A stretch of DNA of 64,000 nucleotides, from the NCBI GenBank assembly GCA_930367205.1, contig OV884012.1, positions 50,365,239 through 50,429,238 of the forward strand. The letters are read 5' to 3'. Source of the stretch: Acanthosoma haemorrhoidale (lineage: Eukaryota > Arthropoda > Insecta > Hemiptera > Acanthosomatidae). The notes beneath the pieces were generated by a model. It saw only the letters and a list, made by a program, of their open reading frames with translations. It had not been told where the DNA came from and made no database searches. This document shows, in pieces, positions 11,053 to 23,023 of this stretch. Every line of letters starts with the position of its first letter. Position 1 is the stretch's first letter. Position numbers and translations under genes: made by a program.

Positions 11053-11479
11053 CAATGCCCCACAAAAAAAGTTGCACATGTAGAAAAATTCAAATATTTG
11101 CTTTCTAATGGCATTATTTTGCCTTTCAATTATTTTTTAATTAATATTAAACGTTTTCTGTGATAAGGCTATAAATATGTAGAAAACCCCTAATAAATAT
11201 TTTGAAAAATTAATTTAAAAAACTACAGAAATTTCTATTTTGTTTTGTAACTAATTTTTTTTTACAGATCTCTAAAAATTTATAAAATGGATTTTTATAT
11301 ATTTTTTTTTAATTTTCAGTTAAAAAATGGTTTTGACGATCAAGCAAATAGTCTTTGTTGTTTTTTCAGGGGAAGACAGTCAAAGATAAAGATATAAACA
11401 GGATAGGGAAATAAATATGATTAATAGGGAAGCGAATATTAGATTTTTTTGAAGAGTTCCACTTTTTTGTAGGGTAGTG
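11053..11479. mobile_element. Tc1-type miniature inverted-repeat element (MITE), 427 bp
   Basis: The left end reads CAATGCCCCACAAAAAAAGT and the right end, complemented, reads CACTACCCTACAAAAAAGTG; the first 25 or so positions agree at about three quarters. Both ends abut TA (11051-11052 and 11480-11481), the target-site duplication of Tc1/mariner elements. The interior is AT-rich with no coding potential. Terminal sequence of this kind (CA.TGCCC.ACAAAAAA) is usual for Tc1-like elements. Confidence 0.65.
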
Positions 11480-12572
11480 TATATTAAAAAGATCTTTGAA
11501 AAAACTAAGGCAACTTTACCATTGAACACGAAAACTATTTATAGTATCTTTTTATTCGATCTTTCAACAAAATTATTACTGCAGAGGTAAAAAGTAATGA
11601 GCAATCAAGTGGTGCTAGCATGCGATGTCTACTCTGAATACCAAAACAAGGGATATGAAGGTCAATCAATGCTGATATTTAAAATAGTCTGCAGAAATTT
11701 TAAGGCTACCATTGTTATACTAACTTTACAAATAAAAGTTTATACGAAAATTTAAAAAACAGGTAATTGATTTCTATATTACCATAGTGGTAATATTATA
11801 CTCACTATCATATGTTGAATGACTGAATTTTATAACGAAATTCTTGACAGTCCACATTGAAACCTCCTGACTCATTTTTTGTCATATCATTACTATGTCA
11901 CATAATTAATAACAATAAATAATAAAATAAATGAACCCAGAAACGAGGGGTAATAGTAAAAATCTGTATGTTAAACATTTCACTACGAAAAGATAGTCAA
12001 TTTTAAATCGATTCCAGTGTTGTCAATGAAAGTTTTTTTTTTTACGTAGTAATTTAATTTAACTGATTTAAAGGCTTAAAACAATTTAGAGTTTTAGATA
12101 CAAAATTATTTATGAACTATTAACAGATTAAAATGTCACAATTATTGAATGTTGTCGTTTACTTGGCTATCATGGAAAATCACAGTCGGTAGACTTAGTG
12201 AGATACCATTGTTTCCCTTGAGCTACAAAGACCTTGGTTTTAAATAAAAAATTGAAACAAAAAAATACAGCTAATCACGAATCACGAAGGTTTCTTAAAA
12301 TTGATATTCCGGATGGCCGGGTCTTTCTTCCTTTAACTTATCGCAACGGGTGTTGTAAAGAGATTTCTCAATGAAATTGAATATACAATTTATTTAAAAG
12401 TAATTTTCATGTCTTTAGGATTTTTAAATACATTAACATCACTATGTCTAACAGGGTGTTAAGTGTCGTTAAAAAAAAACATCAAGGGAGACATACGAAT
12501 AGGGTTTTCAAAATTAAAAAAATGGTTTAGATATCTCATCCAGCTCTGTTTAAGTCGCATAACATGTACATA

Positions 12573-12674
12573 CTGAAAAATTTCCGACCTAACAAAGCTT
12601 TTATTTCACTAGCTTTTATTTATTTTATTATCATCTTCAAGTTGAGGTCGGAAACTTTTCAGGCCACCTGTGTA
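12573..12674. mobile_element. mariner-type MITE, copy 1
   Basis: The right terminus AGGTCGGAAACTTTTCAGGC continues to CCACCTGTGTA, and the left terminus CTGAAAAATTTCCGACCT is its inverted partner, shortened or diverged at the outer end. The roughly 50-base interior (AAAGCTTTTATTTCACTAGC and onward) is nearly identical to the copy at 52805-52919. The inverted terminal sequence is of the mariner class. Confidence 0.8.
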
Positions 12675-12802
12675 TTTCGACCCAGTAGCTTTTCTTTGTC
12701 CCTTGTTAAGAACTTTGTGTAAAATTCACACATAAATAAGACTTTTTTTTTTTTTAATAAAATCACACTAAATATGTAATTTTATTCAAGACACCAACTT
12801 AC

Positions 12803-12905
12803 CTAAATACCTGGCAAAGTTGTATTCTCCTATCCTAGCCCTTGGTCGACCAACCCTGGCTTGTATTCGACAATTGAGTATTGTGGAGATGGGAGGTCTA
12901 TGGGT
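12803..12905 (-). CDS. Candidate internal coding exon, unknown gene
   Basis: On the minus strand, a T-rich acceptor (ATATCAATTTTCAG) at 12906-12907 is followed by 103 bases and then a strong donor (TTTAG|GTAAGTTGG). Base composition jumps to about half G+C exactly between the two sites and falls outside them. Only one frame is open; it starts in phase 0 and ends one base into a codon. It reads THRPPISTILNCRIQARVGR, then PRARIGEYNFARYL. I do not recognise the family. A 34-nt candidate exon upstream at 13772-13805 joins in a compatible phase. No partner exons further away were confirmed. Confidence 0.5.
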
Positions 12906-13540
12906 CTGAAAATTGATATATCAAAATATGATATATTTATTATGACTTACTAAATGAATGTTGTTTAATACCAACTATTGCGCATGTTTCATCGGTACAA
13001 TATAAAACCAATGGGCTTCAAGAGTAACGTTTTATATTATAATATTCAAATTTTTAATTTATCTCTTATAATATCAGAGGAGCTTAATAGTCATAAACAC
13101 GCAAGTCGTAATTTATTACAGAACTTTTTCTACTTTGCAGGTACTGTATTTTTAATCTGATGTAATCTTAATTATTTGCATTTCGTATTTAATGCTATTC
13201 GGTTACATTGCTAATGATTTCAAAAGATACTCAGATAAATAGTTTATTCTAATAAAAGACAATGACCGAAACATAGCTATCAATTAGTGAAGTTGTCTAA
13301 TTTATTTGAAAAATAATCATTTTCATATTAAAAAAATAAATAGAAAATATAAGCTATATGAAAACAAGAATTATAACAAAATAGCAACAGGGCTATTCTA
13401 ATGATTGAAATAAAGTTAAAAATTGAGATATTTGGTAGAAAACTATTGGCTAGTGCGATAAAATTTAAACAATAAGCACTGTAATACATTAAATAAGAAT
13501 GTTCTGGATAATATCTAGCGTGTTTATTTGAAGTTCTCAG

Positions 13541-13583
13541 CTTAAATTGGTTAAACTTTGGGAAAACGGTGATGAAATCTCAA
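13541..13583 (+). other. Weak candidate small exon
   Basis: The segment lies between TTCTCAG and AAGTAAGTT and is open in two frames (one reads LKLVKLWENGDEIS). It is too short to separate from chance. Confidence 0.15.
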
Positions 13584-13771
13584 GTAAGTTACTTTATGTT
13601 TAGGTAGATATATTTGTTGGGATATCGGATCTCAATGAGTGAACTCAATTTTATGAGTGACTTTCCGACACCTTAAGTGGAATGGTGCATGAGTCTATCC
13701 TCTTAATGCGTGAGTCTTAAGTGCATGAGGGTACTCCTCAGTATTTGTAAGACAACGCTCATTTTACTTAC

Positions 13772-13805
13772 ATCCCCTAACCGGCAACAACGGACTGGTG
13801 CAAAT
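13772..13805 (-). CDS. Candidate 34-nt micro-exon upstream of the 12.8-kb exon
   Basis: On the minus strand, ACATATATTTTATATTTAG is followed by 34 GC-rich bases and then a GTAAGT donor. In the frame that ends at a codon boundary it reads FAPVRCCRLGD, which joins directly to the phase-0 start of the exon at 12905-12803 across an intron of about 870 bases. The matching phase and raised G+C support it, but short segments of this kind also occur by chance. Confidence 0.3.
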
Positions 13806-14238
13806 CTAAATATAAAATATATGTAGTCTGGGTAATACATAAACATAAATCTAAACTATGAACTTTAAAAATAACATTATCCTTAATACTCAATATGTGT
13901 TTATACTTAATTGTTGGGAACGATTAGAAGGTTTTCTTTCAATTAAAAAAGTTTCTTTAGAAGCTTACAATAATTAATATTTGAAATAAACTTTTTAGTG
14001 AAAAAATGACTAGATGCTTGTACGGCATTAATAAGTTGGACTTAATGATTCCTTCATACTTGTACAATTCACATTCATACAATATGTGCATACATGGAGA
14101 TGACTGGGAAAGGATACATTTTTAATGTAGGCTACAGTTCTGATGACTTTAAATAGGATCATTTAATTTATGAAAATAACTATTGCATCTTTAGTCCCAG
14201 ATGTGAATGTAAGGTGCCCATTATACCCATTAAAATTG

Positions 14239-14640
14239 TTAATTACATGAAATAAGTAATAAATCCAATGAGATAGTTCTGATGACATTATATAGACTGG
14301 AGTACAAGCTTTTCGAGGCGGAATGATGCGGTCGGAAACGCAGCTTTAAGGGGACATTATGGAGTAAGGAAACGTGAAATGGATGTTTGATATCCGAAAG
14401 GGTGGCGGGCAGATAAAAGTATGAGAGGGTGAGAGGAGAGAGCGGGATAAGGCAAGAAGAGGTAAATCTGCCGACACACTGAGCACCTTTATGCCCGGCC
14501 TGGGGCCTCTTAGCCCGCTCCTCTGGGCCTCTTAAAACTTTGTCAACAAAATAATTCATGCCCAAGGGGCACTTAGGCCGTGCCTCATTTGGCACGTGAG
14601 CCGCTGAAAAATCTCCTTCAGTCTGCTAAACACGTGTTTA
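14239..14640. other. GC-raised block, candidate conserved noncoding or untranslated region
   Basis: About 400 bases near 48% G+C in AT-rich surroundings. It contains an E-box (CACGTG, 14594-14599), short GGCCTCTTA repeats around 14500-14535 and a long purine-rich plus strand (14390-14460). The minus strand is open for 118 codons, but its pyrimidine bias lowers stop density and the product has no domain. Confidence 0.3.
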
Positions 14641-15636
14641 CGCTGGATGGCTCACAGTAAAAATGTACATTATTCCACATGGTGAGCTTGCATTCAGTAC
14701 GTGTATATTTGTTGTAGTAGTTTATTTTAACAAACATTACTAATTCACAAAGATGTGTTGATTATTTTTTACACTTATATGAATAGGTTCAGCTCGAAAT
14801 CAACGAAATATAACTTTATATCTTCGAGTAAGCCATCTAAAAAGCTTAATTTTAGAAGGTAACCATTGAAAGCTAAGCTCCGTTGAGTTTTCAAAACCGG
14901 TGGGGGGGGGGGTACGCAGCGGGTACCTTCCTGTGCGGTACCATAAACTAATAATAGTGACTATCTGCGGACAAATAAGTTAGATGACTTAGAAGTTAGG
15001 AGGGACTTAAAGTATTTTTTTGAATTTATTCTGGTTTGGGTTGTCAGCCTCTTGAGGAAAAATGAGTAGTAACTTAAATATAAAACTATTAGGTCCTACT
15101 TCTTTAATCTCAATATCAACCAACAATTTCAAAAGTTTTTTGGAGAAAATTGCTGTACATAACTTTTAGTTAAAAATTAGATGGAATTTTGAAAATTTGA
15201 GTAAATAAACAGGTTTTTAATATACTATAAAATATACAGGTAAATACTCAACAGTTTTTTGTCATATTATTGTTTTTTTGATATTATTGATCATTTGATA
15301 TACATATTATTGATCCATTAGCAAAGAGATAAAGTCAATTTGATTAACTAAAATAACGTCATACTCTCTTCCAAACTTTAATCAAGCTCATCATTGAAAC
15401 GTTATTAGTTTGCGATGTAACCGGAAATACTGCAGAAATACCAGCTAGTGTAAACAATCATTGATTTTTTGTCACATTTAATTTGTACCCATTAAACGTT
15501 CACAGCTAAATGATAATATGCTGATGTATGAAATATTACCTTTTAAAATAATTTGTCCATTAAACTATTAAAATGCTCCTCTAAAATCTGCATACTTATG
15601 TCATTTTACCATCATACTAATATTTACTTGTTAACA
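14641..15636. other. AT-rich noncoding sequence
   Basis: Holds a G10 run at 14904-14913 and the patch CAGCCTCTTGAGGAAAAATG (about 15045), which resembles one following the tRNA-like repeat at 5.1 kb. Otherwise nothing seen. Confidence 0.4.
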
Positions 15637-15970
15637 ACTTTATTATGATGAAATTACAAACTGCCTTTACTTAATAGGCAATAAATAATTGAGATAAGTT
15701 CATTCATACCATATTTACAATTCATCATTCGCTCGCACATTCATACAATATTTACAAACATTTACAAACAGCCCAGGGGCCCCCCAAGTCCACACGGTTG
15801 TTGCCTCCCTCGCAAGCGAAAGAGGAAGTGGATTCTTGGAAAGTCCCCCACGCTCCCCCACCAGCCACGTCACCGGATACGAGTCAGTGGAGGCTGACGA
15901 AGAGCGCGAGAGCCACATACGCTCAGGACATGATTGGAGAAACTGGCCATTGCCAGGACTCCCACTGTTG
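15637..15970 (-). mobile_element. LINE 3'-end repeat, copy 2
   Basis: This is the fullest copy of the family (see 9524). Read on the minus strand it is open for 86 codons from 15975 (beginning MHNSGSPGNGQFLQSC), suggesting that the family's GC-rich part was once the end of an ORF. The 3' hairpin here is TGCCT/AGGCA with an enlarged loop, followed by AATAAAG. Confidence 0.75.
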
Positions 15971-16355
15971 TGCATTTATTATTAGGTCACGAGGCCACTG
16001 CCGTTTCAGTCTCCGAGGAGGATTATAGGGATGAGTGGAGCAGTGCAATGACTGTGCTACGGGATTAGGATGTACTTTTTTCATTTATGCCTAGCCAAAG
16101 TTGGTACACAGTGCCTTTGTGCTATATCACTGATACTAATATTACCACAGGAATACTAGCTGGGTTGTATAAAAACTAATAATGTACACAGGAAAGAGAG
16201 TAATTGTTCACAAATTATCAAATTATATTAGATCACATATTAACTTACTACTCTAGGACCATGAAAGCAACGTTATCAAAAATTTACAATTGAAAAAAAA
16301 TTATACTTGTTTTAGTCCAGGACCTAATGAGATTTAGTTACAGAAAAACAGTGAA

Positions 16356-17756
16356 AACTGCCAGCAGTCACTGCCAACCACGACCGCGGGGATTTCCAGT
16401 GAAATAGTACATCAAGGAAGGATTTTATCTAATAGGCCTAGCAACAGCACGAGTCTATGCTCAGTTTTGGCTCAAATTATCAGTATTCCATCCACATGAG
16501 TGTACCCCTGCAGACCAATCATTGGAAATTCAATCATGGAAAATCATCACAAATTATTTATCGGATATTTTTTTTATCGTTTAGGTTATGCTTATCCTGG
16601 TTGACTTCCATATAAGATCTTTTAATAATTCAAAAGACTAATGCTTTTACGTAGAGCGATCCCTGTGGTGCCTATATCACTATGGCAACAAGTTGCCCTC
16701 ATAACAATAATCGTATGAGCCCGCATTGAGGCAAAGAGCCGTAGAGGAAAATATACTGGCACCTCCTGGAAGGGTGATGTTGCCGGCAGGTGACTTGTTC
16801 AACTAGTATCACTCTCTCTGCTCACCTCATTTAGCACGGAACGACTTCTTTGTGTTTCTTATGGCAGAAGGGAAACTTTTCCAGGATAACTTTTCACTCC
16901 ATCAAACCAGCTATCCACTGTGACATAGCTGAAACTTGTTCAAAAGTACCAAGGGAACCAATTTTCTCCGAAGTACTGTTTCCACTGCCGTTCAGTCACG
17001 TCCATTATTTCTGTAGAGCACACTAAAGTGCTTTTACCGGTACATATTATTACATCAGGACTCTCTTAGTTTCATGATACACTTACCAGCATAATATATA
17101 ATAAAAAGAATATGTAAAAGAGCAGTACTCTATTTACCAGCCAAATATGGTATTTTTGACATATTTCTTTTAAAAGCTTTTAAAGAAATGCTTTATGGCA
17201 TTATTAACGATAGGCATAGCTAGTGGGTTCAACGAGGAATCACGTTATGGTCAGAAACATTGGAGGAGGTGTTAAAAGAGAAAATGAAGCTATTATGAAA
17301 ATTGTATTAAAAAAGAGAATATTTATAAAGATTATCATATTTTAGAAAATTGTTGTTGTAAACGAAGGCCTCTCAGGGCTCTCCTGCCCTGTGTGAAAGC
17401 ATAGAAGAGTGTAAAGTAGAACATTGAAAGTAATATTTCGCTGGAAATGCCCACATTAGCGGTTGGCAGTGACTGCTGGCAGTTAAGCAGTGGGAAACAG
17501 ATGACTTCACAACCACTCACTGCCGGGCAGTTACTGTTTTGTATTCGTAATATTAAATACAACAGTTCTCGTTATTTGTATATTTTACCAATTTCTAGCC
17601 AAGACAAATAACAGTACCCAAAAGTTAATACTCAATGTTACCAACTCCACAATATGACACAACAATTCCAATGAAATATGGCTTAAAGTAATATAGTAGA
17701 GCATTCACTGTCAACCATGACAGCCGGCAGGCAGTTCTAGCGAAATAGTGGATTAA
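16356..17756. repeat. Cluster of short inverted and direct repeats, possible DNA-transposon relic
   Basis: A segment at 16356-16408 (AACTGCCAGCAGTCACTGCC ... ATTTCCAGTGAAATAGT) recurs inverted at 17432-17484 and, diverged, in direct orientation at 17709-17756. A partial further unit adjoins the inverted copy (17484-17530). The two best copies flank about 1 kb that, read on the minus strand around 17040-16680, gives short protein-like runs (for example VTVDSWFDGVKSYPGK) separated by stops. This faintly recalls the piggyBac 'VDNWF.S' region, but I could not confirm it. The first copy contains GGGGATTTCC (16388-16397), a Rel/NF-kB consensus match. Confidence 0.45.
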
Positions 17757-18080
17757 CACTGTCCCAGGTTCATATGTGATTTAAAAACATGTTTGCGTGT
17801 ATTTTTTTGTTTTTTAAAGGAATAATCAAATTACAAAACAAATACTATGAATATACAAGTACACTAAACATTCTATTTGTTTATGATTCCATGACTCTTT
17901 TTTTCATACATTTCCTGCAAAATAGAAAAACATTTGAAATAATAATAAATACAATGCACTCATTAAATAAAAAAACATTTAACTATTATGTGTTTTGACT
18001 AACAAAATGTTCCTTACAGTGATTTTGTGGCCGTCAATCAGATGCAAATTGTACAATTTAAATTGTCTTCTAAATACATA

Positions 18081-18580
18081 ATCTTATACACCACAACATG
18101 TACCATTGTGACTTGCAAACTCAACACAGGACAAAACTTGAGTTTGGATGATGGTTTAGCCACTAAAAGCGCTTATAAATTATATTAGCATAGCTAGCCC
18201 ACAAACAGCCTTCTATCTGTACAATCATAAAGGACTACTTATATGGTAGAGAAACACCTTTGACTATACATAATGTTTCTAAACATACTGCACAAACGAC
18301 AGGTTTAGCACAGAGATCAATATGTTCATCATTATTTTGGACCTATATAGTTTACGAACTACATTCACCAAACGAAGGTGCACTCGACTTAAATACTTAC
18401 AGGGCACGGAATACTAAATTCATGCTTACACAAACCAAACCTCATCAATCTTATACACCACAACATGTATGATTGTGACTTGCAAACTCAACACAGGACA
18501 AAACTTGAGTTTGGATGATGGTTTAGCTACCGAAAGTGCTTAAAATTATATTAGCACAGCTAGCCCACAAACAGCCATCT
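18081..18580 (+). repeat. Direct repeat with 367-bp period (1.36 units)
   Basis: The segment 18081-18216 (ATCTTATACACCACAACATG ... CCCACAAACAGCC) recurs at 18448-18580 with about 90% identity. The intervening 231 bases are not repeated. This is either a truncated tandem duplication or a miniature element with terminal direct repeats; no clear target duplication was found. Confidence 0.85.
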
Positions 18581-19763
18581 AATATAATAATTATATCATT
18601 ATAAAACATGTTTTAAAAAATTGAAACATTCTATCCTCATATCATTTTGTTCCTTAGCTTGATTAGTTGTTTTAAAATCTATGTAAAATAAATAATTTTT
18701 GTAAAATACGTGCACTATACCTACTCTGGGGTGTGGACACAGCATTACAAAGAAGCTTCGTGTAGAGCTCTCGGAATAACGTTATAACGGTATAACGTTC
18801 TGTTATACAGTCAAATTTTTATTTCGTTTCCATCACTGTAAAATATTTCTGAAATTACACAGTATATGAAATTTATGAAATGAAACACAACAGCCCTACA
18901 GAGCCTTCATGGTAAAACTCGTTTTGTAAATATGCAGTTAACATGTCATTTCATCTCAAATGGCTACGCAATAAAACGTTACGTTTAATTGAAATCGTGA
19001 ATTAATCAGATTAACAAACATACTGAACAAGGCAAATTGAATTTTCCGTTTGATTTTTTCAATTCAAAATAACAGAATGTCATTCATTTTCCTGATAAAT
19101 GTATAGTCTCATGTGAATCGATCTCTGTCATTATTTAGTCCATAAATGAAATTATTTGATCGTTTTTATTAACATCAACTTTCATCGCTTCAAGAATAGG
19201 ACCATTGTACCCCCCCTCCCCCTCCCCGAAAAAAAACGGTAATGGAGAATCCATATTCAATATCTATACATATTGGAGAGCGGCCAAGTACTCTTGAACA
19301 CAGAAGAGACTTGGCATAAACACAATGAGAAATCATCAGTATTTATTTGGGATACTCAAACCAACATTCGATCCAAGATCACGAATCAACAATTTGATCA
19401 GTTTAGCTCCTTAAGGGGACATGTTTAAAGCAACGAAATGAAATGATAATATATTACATTCAAAAGTTTACTATATATATCTGAAGATCATTTGACATAA
19501 ATACCCACTTGAAGTTTATTTACAAATATGTTTTACGTTACTCACGTAAAGTTATTAAACTATTTTGGAATCTTAGAGAACGTTGCTTTTTCTGCCTGAG
19601 AGTCTACCAGTGCTACCCCATGTTATATACCAAGAGGTATTTATTGGTTAATAAGATGCATAATTCTGATCTTTATTACATAACATAGTAACTAAAACAA
19701 TGTGTAGCAAAGAAATATGATCAGTTCTACAGTAACAATTTGCGTATGCATTCACAGCCGACT
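18581..19763. other. AT-rich noncoding sequence
   Basis: Nothing supportable apart from a C-rich run at 19208-19227. A GTGAGT-like minus-strand donor near 19541 lacks a convincing acceptor. Confidence 0.5.
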
Positions 19764-20072
19764 TCACACTTGATTCGGATTTTGTCTCAAAGCTGCAATC
19801 TGAGATCCTTTAACTTCTGTGAAATGGCACCCTACGGACAGTCCTAGCGAAACGGCTGGCCGATGCTGACCTTGCGGCGGCACGGTGGGGACTAAATGGA
19901 CCAGACAAGCCATTGTGAAGCAGGACAATAAAGTGTTGATTAATAGGGAGCCTTGGACGGAGTTGTAGGCGAGTTGTTGACCGATAGTTTGCTCTGCGGT
20001 CGGCCTCACCACAGTATAGTCATAGCGGGCAAACTGCAGCCATAGCCTCTGCTTAATTCCTAATAAGACCAT
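19764..20072 (-). other. 102-codon GC-raised open stretch, possible LTR-retrotransposon residue
   Basis: The minus-strand frame begins LLGIKQRLWLQFARYDYTVV, which is weakly reminiscent of the end of a gypsy RNase H domain ('RW.L.LqdYDfti'). The rest matches nothing I recognise. No flanking integrase or LTR is visible. It could instead be an exon. Confidence 0.2.
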
Positions 20073-20634
20073 TGTACTCAGGGAGGGAGGGTGTCTTCAC
20101 CAATTTGTCTTGCCAACTCACTATCGGTGAAAAGGCAGCAGAGCACTCCTCAATCCGCAGAATTAAATTATCAATAATTCCTCTTAAAGGGTCCTTTATT
20201 ATAAAGTATTATTCTCCACAAACATGTCTAAACATTTGTATCCAATTTACTAGTCATCACAGTTGTTTCAAAATATCCAGCAATTTTAATTGTTCTAGAT
20301 ACCAAAGCTCGCGTTTCTCATTTTTTTTTTCGTTCCAAACCTCTTTTATTTTGATCTATAATATTTATAATCTATAAGGAACTAAGTAAACTAAAGTTTC
20401 AACTGATGATTCTAAATTTTCTGTACCTATGCTACATTTTATCCAAAATATGAAGTTATATAACCATCTATCCTATTTAATTCATTTACCTTAACGCAAG
20501 TATTTTGAAATTAGAAGGTAATGTGACTCACCGTCCGGAAAATTCTGTTCTGTAAAGTGAGAATTTTCTGTTTTCTACCAACATTTACAATCCCGTAACT
20601 AGGTTCCACATTTCTTCAATATATTTTAACGAGT

Positions 20635-21243
20635 ATGAAGTACCTAGTAAGAGTACGTAGGACTTACTACTCTCTCCAGCAACTCATGACAAGCCCGGCT
20701 ATATCCCTTCGGCTGAAACTGTTAATATATAAAAGCGTCCTGAGGCCAGCTCTACTATTTAGGACACCACTCTTCCGATTCCTACAGACCAGCACAATAA
20801 CTCGACTCCAGAGATTCCAGAAAAACATCCTGCGCACGGCACTATGGCATACCCTTTTCGTGATATGAAGGCTCCCGACATCCACGAAAAGTTCGAGGTC
20901 CCCACCATCACCGAAGCCATCCAAAGAAGACACATCAAGTTCTTTGACTCGATGAAACATAGCCAAAACCCTCTATTCCTAGACATGACATCCCCACTGC
21001 TACCGGCAAGATGGCAACTCTCAAGATCTGGTAAAGCAGACCAAATGGTGGACATCACGGCGCTTGGCCCACCAACAACGAGCCTCTACCGAGGCTTCCC
21101 ACACTCCTTAATTTCCTCACACCACCTTCAAGCAGGTGCTCCTGGTACAAGGATCCGCTCAACCCAAATATTCCTTTATTTTTCCCTTATCTATAATCTT
21201 ATAATTAGAGAGCTAAGAGAGAGAGAGAGAAAAAAAAAAAAAG
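20635..21243 (+). mobile_element. Jockey-type LINE fragment: RT C-terminus, 3' UTR and A-rich tail
   Basis: Plus-strand translation from 20635 shows SLRLKLLIYKSVLRPALLFR and LQRFQKNILRTA, the conserved block after the RT palm. After a frameshift near 20850, ITEAIQRRHIKFFDSM and a Pro-rich end follow. The 3' UTR (ACCGAGGCTTCCCACACTCC) is matched at 57.4-57.5 kb. The fragment ends in an AG-rich run and A12 at 21231-21243, consistent with a poly(A) tail. It is 5'-truncated and frame-broken. Confidence 0.85.
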
Positions 21244-22254
21244 TACCTAGAAATGGTCAGGCGATCACGTTCAAGGAAGTGAGATGAGTCTCGGGTGGAT
21301 TAATGGTCTCATAAATTAATGACTTAATGTAAGAAGTGCACCAGTCCAGTCAAGGAAATATTATGAAAAGCTGGGTTCAATATTTAGGGCACAACAGATC
21401 CCGTCATTGCACCGACAAAGAACATTTATAGCACTTTGTAACAGATATCTAAAAAATACTGTATCCTGCAATTTTTTGTGGTTGAAAGACTCCAAATTGG
21501 TCGGGCCTTGCCTTTCTTACATAAAATACTACCGGGCTGTGTTTTTACATGAAATTTGTTGAATTTAAATATGTATTTTTTGATTATTTTAATTATTACA
21601 GGCAGCAATCGATAGCTCAATTATTAAAGCATTATCTTTGCTCTTACATAAAGCCATTCAAATGGTTGAAAAACTGTTAATTATTGTATGTTAAAATACC
21701 AAAGTAAATATACAAGTGGCTGGTTACATGAGATGAATAGGCCCGAGTCCTTTCAATTAAATATTAGAACTCAGAATGCTAATTAAAAGTAACGTCACTT
21801 CATGTGAGACATTCGTTTAAAAAATAATAGCTTTCTTCGTAGACTTCCAAACTGTCTGAATTTTAAGCCAAAAACTGGTCAAAATAATACAAAAATGACT
21901 GCTTTGGCCAAAGGGCTATGACATATATGTGGTCATTTGCTCCTCGGGAATGAAAAATGGACTTAAGTACTATAAAATAGATTCATCACATATTAATAGC
22001 TATAAATACTGACTTTTTCTGAAGAAGGGAACCGCTTGTGAGGCCTGCAATGAATGTCCGTATTGATGGGAAAACCCGGCCTGTTAGAACAGATATGTAT
22101 TTACCGAGTAGATTGCGTGCACTGTTACATTACAAGCAGAAAGAACGGCTGAAATTACATGGAATTTATGTGCTGCAGTGAGAATCTCTGATGGAATGTA
22201 AAATATCCCCGGGTTGATATACTTAAAATGTATCGCATTATTAAGCAATGTATG
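21244..22254. other. AT-rich noncoding sequence
   Basis: No feature supportable; minor G+C rise near 22030-22090. Confidence 0.45.
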
Positions 22255-22320
22255 AGTGATTGACTAACGCCAATGTCCATATGGTAATTATGGTCCCTAT
22301 CGGTAATTATTTATTGCGAA
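22255..22320. promoter_or_regulatory. Candidate regulatory cluster: E-box and paired homeodomain-type sites
   Basis: CATATG (22278-22283) overlaps the first of two identical GGTAATTAT motifs (22283-22291 and 22302-22310), 19 bases apart. TAATTA is the core recognised by many homeodomain proteins. The surroundings are less AT-biased than typical flanks. The function is inferred only. Confidence 0.25.
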
Positions 22321-22972
22321 TGTGATGAACATTAATGCTACTGATTTGTTCCACGATATTGAAATAGAATGAAAGAAACACCTTATTATAATGTATTACA
22401 TCTGAAGTTAGAGTCTCTAATTATAAGCGGGTATGGGACAATAGTCTTTCTTCTGCTAAGATAATGATGCAATTTCTATTTCTCAACGCCATGAGCTGAT
22501 AAGCTGCTGGTTAATAAATAGACAAACTTGCAAGATATCTCAAATCACAGCTTGAAATATAGTTAAGATTTAAAGTTCAAAATGGTTCCACGGCTAAAAA
22601 GACATTTAAGACGATAACGATAAAAATATATTCCAAAATATAAAGTTTTGAAAGGCAACAATATAAATCGCGGATTCAATATATTTTTTCTGTTAATATT
22701 TTCCTTTATGATAATATATCAATGGTCACACAAAGTCATTTTGCAAATAATCAGGTAATATTTCATTATGATTCATGTTAATTGACCTGTGTTCACAGAA
22801 CTCAGCACAAAAGAAAAAGCTGCACGTGAAAAACTAGTTTTGACAAATTTACATTCAATTTACTCCAAAAAAATATGACATCATTTTTTGTAAAATGAGC
22901 TTCAGCGGCCAATTTATGTCGAAATAATTTTTCTTGCCTGCCCTGCAATTTTTGTTATGTTGCCGTATGCAG

Positions 22973-23023
22973 TAGCCCTGTGGTCAACGTTAGCTTTACA
23001 AAACAAAAAAATGCGCCAAAAAG
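22973..23023 (+). CDS. Candidate 51-nt exon, upstream partner of 25789-25966
   Basis: A pyrimidine-rich acceptor (TTGTTATGTTGCCGTATGCAG) is followed by 51 bases and the donor AAAAAG|GTGAGC. One frame begins one base into the exon, reads SPVVNVSFTKQKNAPK and ends two bases into a codon. That is the phase required by the exon at 25789, giving a Ser codon across the junction. The segment is short, and the support is the splice sites plus phase. Confidence 0.3.

Noticed and set aside
14904..14913. G homopolymer runs (also near 43231, 54485 and in the complement near 61549) as functional quadruplexes
   Set aside because: Single runs without the four-tract pattern; more likely simple slippage tracts.
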